Positions 15,815 through 24,623 of a stretch of DNA of 34,151 nt are shown piece by piece. Position 1 is the first letter of the stretch. Each line of letters starts with the position of its first letter. The DNA comes from Bacteroidota bacterium (lineage in GTDB: Bacteria; Bacteroidota; Bacteroidia; Bacteroidales; VadinHA17). A model generated the notes under the pieces. That model had not been told where the DNA came from, did no database searches, and saw only the letters and a program-made list of their open reading frames with translations. A program made the translations under genes and the position numbers. The DNA lies in assembly GCA_022703405.1 (NCBI GenBank), contig JAKLDT010000012.1, positions 1-34,151 on the forward strand, given 5' to 3'.

Positions 15815-17011
15815 ATGAGCAGAAATGAGTTCACAGGAAGTATTGAAGGGATAAGTGTTTTCGACCAAAAACCGGTTTTAGTCGAATACAGGAATGGGAT
15901 CATTTCCGGTATTAAACCTTTTACAGTTGATTCCGGTATTGAAAATCTTCCTTTTATAGGGCCGGGATTGATTGATATCCAGGTAAATGGCTATGATGGG
16001 GTTTCGTTTTCACTGGAGGGTGCAGACCATCCTTCCACAAAAAAGCTTTCAGTTGATGCAATCAGTAAAATGACAGAGGAATTGTGGTCCCAGGGTGTGA
16101 CCTCATATTTTCCGACATTGACAACTAATTCTCATGACCTTATTATTCACAATATAAAACTGCTGTCAGAAGCTATTAATGATCCGGCAAACCTCGGATC
16201 AATACCGGGAATTCATCTTGAGGGACCCTACATTTCACCGGTTGACGGTTACAGAGGAGCTCATCCGCTGACTCACGTCCGGCCGCCAGACTGGCAGGAG
16301 ATGCAGGATTTCAACAGAACTGCCCAGGGTAAAGTGCTGATAATCACACTCGCTCCTGAAACGGAAGGAGTAATTGATTTTATTGGTAAATGCAGGGAAA
16401 ATGGTATAACAGTATCTCTTGGTCACCATAATGGTTCAGCAGCAGAGATACACCATGCAGTTGAAGCCGGGGCGAGACTCTCGACTCACCTTGGAAACGG
16501 CTGTGCAACAAATATAAACCGGCACAGGAATCCCTTGTGGCCTCAGCTGGCAGAAGATGAACTGACTATCTGCATTATTTCCGACAGTTTTCACCTTCCA
16601 CCTGAAGTCCTGAAGGTTTTCTACAGGGTTAAAGGATCAGCAAAAATCATAATAACAACTGATATAACGAGTTATGCAGGTCTGCCTGCAGGATTATACA
16701 GGCTTAAAACAGGAGAGACGATAGAAAAGGCGCCCAACGGACATCTGAGGTTTTCAGGACAGGATGGAGGACTGTACGGTTCCGCAACTCCTATGCCTGA
16801 AGCCCTGTCGCACATGATGAATGTAACAGGCTGTTCCCTTTCAGATATTTTCACTATGGCTTCAGTCAATCCTGCCAGGCTTGGCAACCTGAATGACAGG
16901 GGTTCTCTGGAACCCGGGAAACGTGCTGATATTATACTTTTCTCCATGGAAGAGGGCAGAATGAAGATACAAAAGACTGTTGTTGGAGGGAAACAGGTTT
17001 TTGAGGCATAA
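15815..17011 (+). CDS. nagA: N-acetylglucosamine-6-phosphate deacetylase
   Basis: This amidohydrolase converts GlcNAc-6-phosphate to glucosamine-6-phosphate and acetate in the cytoplasm. The start is ATG at 15815; a GTG codon directly before it is also in frame. GAGGGG lies just upstream, one of the few Shine-Dalgarno-like sequences in this window. Counting from that ATG (398 residues), GPGLIDIQVNGYDG (49-62), IHLEGPY with E136, GHHNG with H204, STHLGNG with H225 and TTDITSYAGLPAG with the catalytic aspartate D283 are visible. THLGNGC followed by RHRNPLWPQLAEDEL differs from the THLFNAM form of the E. coli enzyme and marks a divergent subfamily. It ends 4 bp before nagB. Confidence 0.85.
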   Translation: MSRNEFTGSIEGISVFDQKPVLVEYRNGIISGIKPFTVDSGIENLPFIGPGLIDIQVNGYDGVSFSLEGADHPSTKKLSVDAISKMTEELWSQGVTSYFPTLTTNSHDLIIHNIKLLSEAINDPANLGSIPGIHLEGPYISPVDGYRGAHPLTHVRPPDWQEMQDFNRTAQGKVLIITLAPETEGVIDFIGKCRENGITVSLGHHNGSAAEIHHAVEAGARLSTHLGNGCATNINRHRNPLWPQLAEDELTICIISDSFHLPPEVLKVFYRVKGSAKIIITTDITSYAGLPAGLYRLKTGETIEKAPNGHLRFSGQDGGLYGSATPMPEALSHMMNVTGCSLSDIFTMASVNPARLGNLNDRGSLEPGKRADIILFSMEEGRMKIQKTVVGGKQVFEA

Positions 17012-17015
17012 TGTA

Positions 17016-17777
17016 ATGAGAACATTTACAAAGGATAAGCTCAAGGTTGAGATCTTTCAGGATGCAGCTCAGATGGGAGCAGCAGCAGCAGCTGATGTCT
17101 ATGAACACCTGTCAAAAGCCATCGCTGAAAAAGGATTGGCGAACATAATAATTGGAACAGGTGCTTCACAGTATCCCCTTCATGATGTGTTGCTGGAGAA
17201 AGACCTTGACTGGAGCCGCGTAAATGTCTTTCACCTGGATGAATATATTGGCATAGGTGCTGATCACCCGGCGAGCTTCAGAAAGTTCCTGAGAGAGAGG
17301 ATTGCTGAAAAGGTAAAGCCCGGGAATACATATTATATTGATGGTGATACACCGGATATAGTCTCAGAGATTAGGAGGTACACAAAGCTTCTTACTGATT
17401 ATCCGCCGGATATTGCATGCATAGGAATAGGAGAGAACGGACATATCGCTTTCAACGATCCGGGAGTGGCTGATTTTAATGACACTGATTACCTTAAGGT
17501 CGTTGAACTTGATGAGGCATGCAGGCGTCAGCAGGTGGGAGAGGGCTGGTATGCAACTATTCAGGATGTTCCGCTAAGGGCTGTCACCCTGACTGTTACG
17601 GCAATAATGAACAGCCGTTTTATCTGCTGTACAGTGCCTGATCTCAGAAAGGCTGAAGCGGTTTCCAATGCCCTGAACGGAGAAATCGCCGAATACTGTC
17701 CTGCAAGTGTCCTGAGACGACATAATAATGCTGTCCTTTACCTTGATGAACATGCTGCTTCAAAACTGGCAAAATAA
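17016..17777 (+). CDS. nagB: Glucosamine-6-phosphate deaminase
   Basis: NagB converts glucosamine-6-phosphate to fructose-6-phosphate and ammonia. The ATG at 17016 is preferred over an upstream in-frame start at 16980 because that one would overlap nagA by 32 bp and add a non-conserved leader. The 253-residue product contains NIIIGTGAS (43-51), FHLDEYIG (72-79, with the general-base position D75), and GIGENGHIAFNDPG (137-150, with H143). E. coli has D141 and E148 where this protein has N141 and D148, so it belongs to the GENGH subgroup. CRRQQVGEGW and CPASVLRRH are further family motifs. It sits 4 bp after nagA and 12 bp before the next oxidoreductase, indicating one operon. Confidence 0.87.
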   Translation: MRTFTKDKLKVEIFQDAAQMGAAAAADVYEHLSKAIAEKGLANIIIGTGASQYPLHDVLLEKDLDWSRVNVFHLDEYIGIGADHPASFRKFLRERIAEKVKPGNTYYIDGDTPDIVSEIRRYTKLLTDYPPDIACIGIGENGHIAFNDPGVADFNDTDYLKVVELDEACRRQQVGEGWYATIQDVPLRAVTLTVTAIMNSRFICCTVPDLRKAEAVSNALNGEIAEYCPASVLRRHNNAVLYLDEHAASKLAK

Positions 17778-17789
17778 AAATATCCCATC

Positions 17790-19127
17790 ATGAAAAGAAG
17801 AGCCTTTATAAACAATTCGCTGGCCCTTTCATCAGGCCTTTTTGTGCTTCCTGAACTGATCCCCGGTTCCGTGTTCAGATCCTTCAGGCCTAACGACAAG
17901 GTAAATATCGGTATTATAGGTTGCGGCAGGATTGCACGTGAGCATAACCTTCCGGAGATACTGAAATATGATTCGGCAAGGGTTGTTGCAGTTTCCGACC
18001 TCGACAGCAGGAGGATGGCTGACGGCAAGAAGTTCATTGAGGATTCATATAATGCCAGGGCAGGTAAGCCGGGCTCTGTAAATGTGAAAATGGACAGGGA
18101 TTACAGGGAGATGATAGCCGATAAAAGCATTGATGCAGTTCTTATCTGTACCCCCGACCACTGGCATGCGCAGCCTGCCGTTGAAGCAGCTCTTGCAAGC
18201 AAGGATATCTATATACAGAAGCCTTTTACCTTAACAATAAGTGAAGGCAGAATTCTGAGTGATACAGTCATGAAGACGAATGTCATCCTTCAGGTTGGAG
18301 CACAGTGCCGTTCTTCGGAACCGCGTTACAGACGGGCTGCTGAGCTGGTACGCAATGGCAGGATAGGTAAGCTTCATACTGTCAGGATAGGTATGCCCGG
18401 AGATCCTCCCGGTGAAGTTGTAAAGCCTCAACCTGTGCCCGCGAACCTCGATTACAACACCTGGCTGGGCTCAACACCGGAGGTTTTCTATCATGAGATG
18501 ATGGTCCATCCTCAGAATGATTATTCACGGCCGGGATGGCTCAGGAACGAGCAGTTTGGTGCCGGAATGATAACCGGCTGGGGCTCACATTTCTTTGATT
18601 ACAGTGCCTGGGGTATGGATACTGAACTTACCGGACCTGTATCAGTACAGGCAGTTGCACAGTTCCCGCGCGAAGGAATATGGAATGTTCATGGTGACTT
18701 CATGATGAAGGCAGAATATAAAAATGGTATAACACTCTATGCCGGAACCGGTTATCCTTATGGTGTTAAGTATGAGGGTGACAAGGGCTGGATCTTTGTT
18801 ACACATGCTGGTACCCCTAAACTCGAGGCAGGTAATCCTGCAGTTCTTGACTCAGTTATTAAGGACAATGAGATTCACCTCTATATGACTACTGAGCACC
18901 ATGGCAACTGGCTCGATTGCATCAGGACAAGGGAACAACCAATATCAACAGCAGAGATGGGTCACAGGGCCTGCTCTCTGTGTCTTATAAGCCATATTGC
19001 AATGAAAGTTCCCGGTATTCTTAAGTGGAATCCTGAAAATGAGCAGTTTACAAATAGTGATGAAGCCAACTCCATGCTTCACCGTGAACAACGTGTTCCC
19101 TTCGGTCTTGAATATTTGAAATTATAA
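17790..19127 (+). CDS. Tat-signal Gfo/Idh/MocA oxidoreductase A
   Basis: This 445-residue protein has a short twin-arginine signal (KRRAFINNS at 2-10, hydrophobic to about 22). The Rossmann motif is GIIGCGRIA (41-49), of GxGxxA type. TPDHWHA (121-127) and YIQKPFT (141-147) follow; the common EKP motif is QKP here, with K144 as the probable catalytic lysine. GWGSHFFDYSAWG supplies the C-terminal histidine region. Family members oxidise or reduce hydroxyls of sugars and inositols using NAD(P). It follows nagB by 12 bp and is probably in that operon, so an amino sugar or related hexose is a reasonable but unproven substrate. Confidence 0.9.
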   Translation: MKRRAFINNSLALSSGLFVLPELIPGSVFRSFRPNDKVNIGIIGCGRIAREHNLPEILKYDSARVVAVSDLDSRRMADGKKFIEDSYNARAGKPGSVNVKMDRDYREMIADKSIDAVLICTPDHWHAQPAVEAALASKDIYIQKPFTLTISEGRILSDTVMKTNVILQVGAQCRSSEPRYRRAAELVRNGRIGKLHTVRIGMPGDPPGEVVKPQPVPANLDYNTWLGSTPEVFYHEMMVHPQNDYSRPGWLRNEQFGAGMITGWGSHFFDYSAWGMDTELTGPVSVQAVAQFPREGIWNVHGDFMMKAEYKNGITLYAGTGYPYGVKYEGDKGWIFVTHAGTPKLEAGNPAVLDSVIKDNEIHLYMTTEHHGNWLDCIRTREQPISTAEMGHRACSLCLISHIAMKVPGILKWNPENEQFTNSDEANSMLHREQRVPFGLEYLKL

Positions 19128-19256
19128 CCACAAAGAACACAAAGGCCTGATTATCATCAGGTACACAAAGAGCACAGAGAAAAGAAATTCATCTTCTTTC
19201 CTTTGTGCCCTCGGTGATCCCAATTTTAATTTGGACTTTGTGAACCCTTTGTGGTT
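19126..19256. repeat. CACAAAG-type inverted repeat between convergent genes
   Basis: AACCACAAAG (19126-19135) and CTTTGTGGTT (19247-19256) are a perfect 10-bp inverted pair bounding a 131-bp segment. Inside are further CACAAAG/CTTTGTG copies in both orientations. It lies between two genes that converge and could serve as a two-way terminator. It overlaps the last bases of the upstream gene. A shorter relative is at 26249-26294. Confidence 0.65.
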
Positions 19257-19283
19257 AAAAACTGTTCCCCGTCTCTACAACCT

Positions 19284-20696
19284 CTACAGCTTATAAGGTT
19301 TCCGGTACTCGTAGCTCAGTAGCCTGTTTGCAGCTTCCGAGTTTGTGAATACTTCCTTATCCTTATCCCATACAAGTCTTTCCCTGGTTATCATTGAAAT
19401 AGTCGCAAGGTGGGCCATAGTTGTTGACCTGTGACCGGTTTCAAGTGTACAGAAGGGTTCATTCCTTGATTTAATGCAATCGAGGAAGTTTCCAATGAGG
19501 TTAGCTGTGCTGTTGGCATAGCTGTTATCGCGCAGCAGAGTGTCATTTGTCTCAAGCTTATACTCTTCAGCCTCCATCAGCTTGTTCCATGCAGCAAATT
19601 GTCCTGGTTTTGCCGGTACAATTTTATAATCATTCTCATTTGTATATAAGGTGCCCTTTGTACCGCGCATCTCTATGAAGCCATAAGGTACAAAGCTGCC
19701 GCTGCTGGCTTCAAGTACCTGGACATTGACCAGTGTGCCTGAGGCGAATTCGAATGTAACATTGAAAGTGTCTGGTATTGTCCTGTCATCATCAACAGCG
19801 TACTTTCCGCCGTGTGCACTGATAACTGAAGGGGCTTCTTCATTCAGCATCCACCTGATAAGGTCGAGGTAGTGAACACCATTATTGCTTATCTGGTTGC
19901 AGTATTCTTCCCACCAGCGGAACCTGTATGGTGCAATATTATATTGGTATGGCCTGTATGCCCTCGGGCCCAGCCATGCGTCCCAGTTGAAATTTTTTGG
20001 TGGTTCCTCAGGTTTCATTTTTCCGATTCCGGAGGGGAACATATTGCTTACATGACATGCGCTTGAGTAGGTTACCTTGCCAATCTTTCCTGCCGGTATC
20101 TCCTTTGCCAGCTTCTGGAAAGTTGGTGCACCTCTTCTGTTCAGGCCAACTGTAACAATCTGTTTGCTTCCCTTCCATGCATTCACCATAGCACGACCTT
20201 CGGCAATAGTTTTCGAAAGAGGTTTCTCGATATAAACATCCTTGCCGGCTTTTATTGCATCGATAGTCATTATTGCATGCCAATGATCGGGTGCTGCAAT
20301 GCACACTGCATCAATGCTTTTGTCTTCAAGTAATTTGCGGTAATCAGAGTATCTTGCTACCTTGTTGGGGAACTTCTCATCCATCAGCGGGATCTGCCCC
20401 GGCATATCTTTAATATATCTCGGATCTACCTGAGACCTGTCGCGGGTAATATAAGGTTCATAAACATCGCACAGGGCAGCAATTTCGCAATCTGGTTTCG
20501 CCATGAACAGCTGAAGCAATTGTGTTCCCCTGTTGCCCACACCAATGAATCCCACACGGATTTTTTCATTTGCCCCCTTTGTATTCCTGTATGCAGCAGC
20601 ATTTAACGGGCTAGCGCCCAGTGCTATTCCTGCTGAGACAAGTCCTGTTGTTGTAAGGAATTCCCTTCTCGATGTCTTATCTGATGACTCTTTCAT
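19284..20696 (-). CDS. Tat-signal Gfo/Idh/MocA oxidoreductase B (only minus-strand gene)
   Basis: This 470-residue protein has a strong twin-arginine signal (KTSRREFLTTTG at 7-18, hydrophobic to about 35). GFIGVGNRG (49-57) is a canonical GxGxxG motif, APDHWHA spans 135-141, and IEKPLS has the EKP lysine K158. ISNNGVHYLDLIRWML supplies the C-terminal histidine and aspartate. The protein is a likely exported NAD(P)-dependent sugar dehydrogenase. It is the only gene on the minus strand in the window and diverges from the GLDTSH-type oxidoreductase. It is not a close copy of its neighbours, which suggests independent regulation or a separate insertion of this gene. Confidence 0.9.
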   Translation of the reverse strand: MKESSDKTSRREFLTTTGLVSAGIALGASPLNAAAYRNTKGANEKIRVGFIGVGNRGTQLLQLFMAKPDCEIAALCDVYEPYITRDRSQVDPRYIKDMPGQIPLMDEKFPNKVARYSDYRKLLEDKSIDAVCIAAPDHWHAIMTIDAIKAGKDVYIEKPLSKTIAEGRAMVNAWKGSKQIVTVGLNRRGAPTFQKLAKEIPAGKIGKVTYSSACHVSNMFPSGIGKMKPEEPPKNFNWDAWLGPRAYRPYQYNIAPYRFRWWEEYCNQISNNGVHYLDLIRWMLNEEAPSVISAHGGKYAVDDDRTIPDTFNVTFEFASGTLVNVQVLEASSGSFVPYGFIEMRGTKGTLYTNENDYKIVPAKPGQFAAWNKLMEAEEYKLETNDTLLRDNSYANSTANLIGNFLDCIKSRNEPFCTLETGHRSTTMAHLATISMITRERLVWDKDKEVFTNSEAANRLLSYEYRKPYKL

Positions 20697-20829
20697 GTTG
20701 TAAGATTTTGATCAAACTTAAGGAATATTAATAAAACAAAAAACCAGTCGGTTGATTTTAATAATTATCTTTAGTCGGAAAAAATCATTAACACAAATCT
20801 GACTTACAACTTTTTTAAAATTGATATCT
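20697..20829. promoter_or_regulatory. Divergent promoter region with paired 8-bp inverted sites
   Basis: The gap between the two divergent oxidoreductase genes is A/T-rich. GTTGTAAG at 20697-20704 and CTTACAAC at 20803-20810 are perfect inverted copies, one close to each gene. AGTCGG occurs twice in the same direction, at 20746-20751 and 20773-20778. On the minus strand TAAGTTTG (20720-20713) matches the Bacteroidota -7 box TAnnTTTG, with a T-run ending in TTTG about 16 bp upstream. For the plus gene TATCTTTA at 20766-20773 is a weaker match. A shared regulator is possible. Confidence 0.45.
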
Positions 20830-21873
20830 ATGAAAAGGGAATTAAACCGCCGCAATTTTGTAAGAACGGCAGCTATCGGAACTTTAGGACTTGGATTGGC
20901 TTCTAAATCGGAATTTTTATTTGGAAAAGCACAGCAGTCTCAGGCACGACTGGGTATAATTGGTCTTGACACATCACACAGCGTAGCCTTTGTGAAGGCA
21001 ATAAATGCCGCTGATGCAAAGCCGGAATTTGCAGGATTCAGGATAGTTGCTGCTTATCCAAAGGGAAGCAGTGATATTAAATCGAGCTATGACAGGATAC
21101 CAGGTTATATTGAGGAAGTAAAGAAGTTCAACGTGGAGATCGTAGATTCAATTGAAGCGCTGATCTCGAAAGTTGATTACGTATTTCTTGAAACAAATGA
21201 CGGCAAGCTGCACCTGGAGCAGGCATTGCCTGTTTTCAAAGCCGGCAAAAGAATGTTCATCGATAAACCGATCGCTGCAAGCCTGGAGCATGCAATAGCC
21301 ATTTTCAAGGCCGCTGATTATTATAAGGTACCTGTTTTTTCAGCTTCGTCGCTGAGGTACATGCCCGGTATAAAGGACGTTGCAGAAGGCAAGATAGGCA
21401 AGGTGACAGGTGCTGATACTTTTTCACCATGTTCTCTTGAACCTTCTCATCCCGATCTGTTCTGGTACGGAATACATGGAGTTGAAGCTCTTATTGCAGT
21501 GATGGGTGCTGGCTGCCAGACTGTTACACGTGTTTCAACAAAGGATACAGATTTTGTTGCCGGGGTATGGAATGACGGTCGTATAGGCACTTTCAGAGGA
21601 ACACGCTCAGGTCAGCATGGCTATGGCGGAACCGCTTTCGGAGAGAAGGGAAGCATGTCGCTGGGTACCTATGCAGGATATGATCCTCTTCTTATTCAGA
21701 TTCTTGAATTCTTCAAAACTGGTGTTGAACCTGTGAAGAGGGAGGAAACACTTGAGATCTTCACTTTCATGGCCGCTGCCGATGTAAGCAAGAAGAAGGG
21801 AGGCATTCCCGTTGAGGTGGCCAAAGTAAGAGCTGAGGCAGAGAAAAAAGCAGCAAAAATTAAAATAGCGTAA
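20830..21873 (+). CDS. Short Gfo/Idh/MocA-like oxidoreductase C with GLDTSH motif
   Basis: ATG at 20830 is preferred; a TTG three codons upstream is also in frame. The 347-residue product has a twin-arginine signal (LNRRNFVRTAA at 5-15, hydrophobic to about 24). The Rossmann site reads LGIIGLDTSHSVAF (41-54): the usual GxGxxG is replaced by GLDTSH. The usual PDHWHA segment is replaced by ETNDGKLH, and FIDKPIAA (143-150) supplies a DKP form of the catalytic lysine motif. It is about 100 residues shorter than the neighbouring oxidoreductases. Cofactor binding may be altered, or it may serve a non-redox role. It is followed 28 bp later by oxidoreductase D. Confidence 0.82.
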   Translation: MKRELNRRNFVRTAAIGTLGLGLASKSEFLFGKAQQSQARLGIIGLDTSHSVAFVKAINAADAKPEFAGFRIVAAYPKGSSDIKSSYDRIPGYIEEVKKFNVEIVDSIEALISKVDYVFLETNDGKLHLEQALPVFKAGKRMFIDKPIAASLEHAIAIFKAADYYKVPVFSASSLRYMPGIKDVAEGKIGKVTGADTFSPCSLEPSHPDLFWYGIHGVEALIAVMGAGCQTVTRVSTKDTDFVAGVWNDGRIGTFRGTRSGQHGYGGTAFGEKGSMSLGTYAGYDPLLIQILEFFKTGVEPVKREETLEIFTFMAAADVSKKKGGIPVEVAKVRAEAEKKAAKIKIA

Positions 21874-21901
21874 TTATTAAATCTGTAATTTCTGAAAATA
21901 T

Positions 21902-23245
21902 ATGACTAACAGTCGAAGAGAGTTTATTAAGAAGTCCGCTGCAGGTGTTGCTGCAGTGAGCATTGGTGGTGTTCTTCCCGGGTTCAGTGCAAAAAGCTAC
22001 TCATCTGTTTTGGGAGCTAATGACAAGATATTTGTTGCAATGATGGGTGTCAACTCAAGAGGTAAGGCACTGGCAGGAAGTTTTGCACAACAGGAAAATG
22101 TAGAGATATTATATGTGTGTGATGTTGATTCAAGGGCTGAAGCCACCTGCTCAGATGCTATCGAAAAGTTGGGAAAGAAACGTCCGAAGGCTTATTCTGA
22201 TTTCAGGAAGGCTCTGGAAGATAAGCAGTTAACTGCTCTTGTTGTTGCTGCTCCCGACCACTGGCATGCACCGGCTGCCATTCTTGCCTCGAAGGCAGGC
22301 AAGAATGTGTACCTCGAAAAGCCTTGCAGCCATAATCCACACGAAGGTGAATTGCTTGTTGCTGCAGCTCAGAAATACAGGAATATAATACAGATGGGTA
22401 ACCAGAGAAGATCCTTCCCTAATGTTGCCGCCGGTATTGCCGAGCTTAAATCTGGCATAATAGGAAGGCCTTATTTCGCAAAAACCTGGTATACAAATAA
22501 TCGTCCTTCTATCGGAACAGGAAAAGAAGTCCCTGTTCCCTCATGGCTCAACTATGAACTATGGCAGGGGCCTGCTCCACGGAAGCCATTCAAGGATAAT
22601 CTTATCCACTATAACTGGCACTGGTTCTGGAACTGGGGTACAGGAGAGGCTCTTAACAACGGAACACATTATGCCGACCTGGCCAGATGGGGACTCGGAG
22701 TTGATTATCCTGTAAAAGTTACATCGGCAGGTGGCCGGTACAGGTATAAGGATGACTGGGAAACACCTGATACACAGGTAATATCAATTGAGTTTGACAA
22801 TGGCACAGCTATGACATGGGAAGGTGTAAGCTGCAATGGAAGGCCAATAGAAGGAAGCATGGTCGGAGTTGTTTTTGCCGGCGAAAACGGTTCTCTCAGG
22901 ATCGACGCAGGAAATGCCTATACCGTATATGATATTCAGGGTAAGGTAATTAAGGATGTGAAGGCTGAAACTGCAATCGATTCAAGAAACCTGAGCAATC
23001 CTTCAGGCGGACTCGATGCTGTACATATTGTGAACTTTCTGGATGCAATAAGAAAAGGTACAAAACTGAATGCAGATATCACAAGCGGTCACAAGAGTAC
23101 GCTGCTTGTACAGCTGGGCAATATAGCCCAGAGAACGGGCCATACATTAAATATCGATCCTTCTAACGGTCATATACTGAATGATCCGGATGCACAGAAA
23201 CTCTGGTCGAGGGAATATGAGAAGGGCTGGGAGCCGGTAATTTAG
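21902..23245 (+). CDS. Tat-signal Gfo/Idh/MocA oxidoreductase D
   Basis: This 447-residue protein has a twin-arginine signal (NSRREFIKKSAAG at 3-15, hydrophobic to about 28). The Rossmann loop reads MMGVNSRG (47-54), with asparagine in place of the second glycine. APDHWHA spans 117-123, and LEKPCSHNPHEG has the EKP lysine K140. HYNWHWFWNWGTGEALNNGTHYADLARWG carries the substrate-side histidine and aspartate. It is a close relative of oxidoreductase E (24771-26153), sharing the NWHWFW and EKP(A/C)SHN signatures. It is 27 bp before the sugar permease gene and probably co-transcribed with it, so the permease substrate may be its product. Confidence 0.9.
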   Translation: MTNSRREFIKKSAAGVAAVSIGGVLPGFSAKSYSSVLGANDKIFVAMMGVNSRGKALAGSFAQQENVEILYVCDVDSRAEATCSDAIEKLGKKRPKAYSDFRKALEDKQLTALVVAAPDHWHAPAAILASKAGKNVYLEKPCSHNPHEGELLVAAAQKYRNIIQMGNQRRSFPNVAAGIAELKSGIIGRPYFAKTWYTNNRPSIGTGKEVPVPSWLNYELWQGPAPRKPFKDNLIHYNWHWFWNWGTGEALNNGTHYADLARWGLGVDYPVKVTSAGGRYRYKDDWETPDTQVISIEFDNGTAMTWEGVSCNGRPIEGSMVGVVFAGENGSLRIDAGNAYTVYDIQGKVIKDVKAETAIDSRNLSNPSGGLDAVHIVNFLDAIRKGTKLNADITSGHKSTLLVQLGNIAQRTGHTLNIDPSNGHILNDPDAQKLWSREYEKGWEPVI

Positions 23246-23272
23246 TTTTCAGTGATTTATAAATGATCTTTT

Positions 23273-24592
23273 ATGTCAAGTATTGAAACAGTAGATTCAG
23301 GTTCATTATCTACCCGTAAAAAGGTATTGTCTATATCAATAATTGCTTTGCTCTTTTTTATTTTCGGATTCACTACCTGGATTAATGCAATTCTGATACC
23401 TTATTTTAAAGTTGCGTGTGAACTTAATAATACTCAGTCGCTGCTTGTTGCATTTGCATTTTATATTGCCTACCTGGTTATGGCTGTTCCTGCAGCCACA
23501 TTGCTCGAGAAAGTGGGTTTCAAAAGAGGAATAATGATCGGATTATGGATAATGGCTACTGGTGCTCTGATATTTATTCCTGCAGCATTTTCAAGAACTT
23601 ATGGTATATTCCTTATAGGCCTTTTTTCAATAGGGACCGGACTGGCAATACTTCAGCCTGCCGCAAATACCTACATTACAATTCTCGGATCGAAGGAGAG
23701 GGCCGCCCAGCTGATGAGCATTATGGGTGTTTTCAACAAAACTGCAGGCATTATAGCTCCTTTGCTGCTTGCTGCCGCAATTCTCAGACCCACTGACAAT
23801 GAGTTGTTCAAACAGATTCCGCTGATGGATGAAGTTACCCGTAATGGTGTGCTCGATGAAGTCATCAAGAGGGTAATTGTACCCTATGCCTGCACTGCAG
23901 TTGTCTTGTTTCTCATGGGATTGTTTATCCGTTATTCGGTTTTACCGGAGATTGATACGAACAAGGAGAATAAAACTGAAGCAGCAGTGAATTCAGAGAA
24001 AACAAGCATTATGCAGTTTCCTCATGTCATTCTTGGGACCCTTGCAATATTCCTGCATGTAGGCTCACAGGTCACGGGAATCAATACAGTTATCGCCTAT
24101 GCACAGTCGATCAATATCCCCTTGCTGGAGGCAAAAGTATTCCCCTCATATATCCTGGGTGTTACAATGTTTGGCTTTCTGATGGGTATTGTACTGATAC
24201 CCAGGTTTATGAATCATCTGAATGTTCTCAGGATATGCACCACTTCTGCAACAGTCCTTACCTTCGTATTCTTTATTGTAGGAGGAGAGGTGACATTTCT
24301 TGGCCATACTTCTCATCCTTCAATATGGATACTTGTTATTCTTGGGCTCTCAAATTCACTTATGTGGTCAACTATATGGCCGCTTGCCCTTGACGGGCTC
24401 GGACGATTTACAAAGAAGGGAGGATCAGTACTTATAATGGGCCTTTGCGGAAGCGCACTTGTTCCAATTGCCTATGGCTATTTCGCTGATCACTTCTCCC
24501 TGTATCATGCCTACTGGGTGCTGCTGCCATGTTATCTGTACCTTGTGTTTTATGCTTTCAGAGGATATAAAATCAGGAAATGGACGTTGTAG
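23273..24592 (+). CDS. FHS-family sugar MFS permease (fucose/glucose/galactose type)
   Basis: This 439-residue protein has about 12 hydrophobic segments. FGFTTWINAILIPYFK (31-46), ILQPAANTYITILG (126-139) and FNKTAGIIAP (154-163) are signatures of the FHS group (FucP, NagP, GluP). Many relatives have an aspartate after the asparagine in the first motif; here it is alanine (A39). The protein should import a monosaccharide across the inner membrane with protons. L-fucose fits the GH95 enzyme, GlcNAc fits nagAB, and glucose or galactose is equally possible. The stop codon overlaps the first unit of the heptamer repeats by two bases. Confidence 0.88.
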   Translation: MSSIETVDSGSLSTRKKVLSISIIALLFFIFGFTTWINAILIPYFKVACELNNTQSLLVAFAFYIAYLVMAVPAATLLEKVGFKRGIMIGLWIMATGALIFIPAAFSRTYGIFLIGLFSIGTGLAILQPAANTYITILGSKERAAQLMSIMGVFNKTAGIIAPLLLAAAILRPTDNELFKQIPLMDEVTRNGVLDEVIKRVIVPYACTAVVLFLMGLFIRYSVLPEIDTNKENKTEAAVNSEKTSIMQFPHVILGTLAIFLHVGSQVTGINTVIAYAQSINIPLLEAKVFPSYILGVTMFGFLMGIVLIPRFMNHLNVLRICTTSATVLTFVFFIVGGEVTFLGHTSHPSIWILVILGLSNSLMWSTIWPLALDGLGRFTKKGGSVLIMGLCGSALVPIAYGYFADHFSLYHAYWVLLPCYLYLVFYAFRGYKIRKWTL

Positions 24593-24618
24593 ACAGAAGA
24601 CAGAAGACGGAAGACGGA
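24591..24618. repeat. Four-copy heptamer AGACRGA repeat
   Basis: Four 7-bp units (AGACAGA twice, then AGACGGA twice) start within the TAG stop codon of the permease gene. After a 5-base spacer the larger ACTTCRG heptamer array begins. Read as GAAGACR this unit resembles the reverse complement of the other array (GAAGTCY), so the two blocks form an imperfect inverted pair. Confidence 0.75.
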
Positions 24619-24623
24619 AGATT

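Noticed and set aside
16980..17015. Upstream start for nagB
   Set aside because: It overlaps the end of nagA and adds 12 residues with no resemblance to the family N-terminus; the ATG at 17016 fits better.
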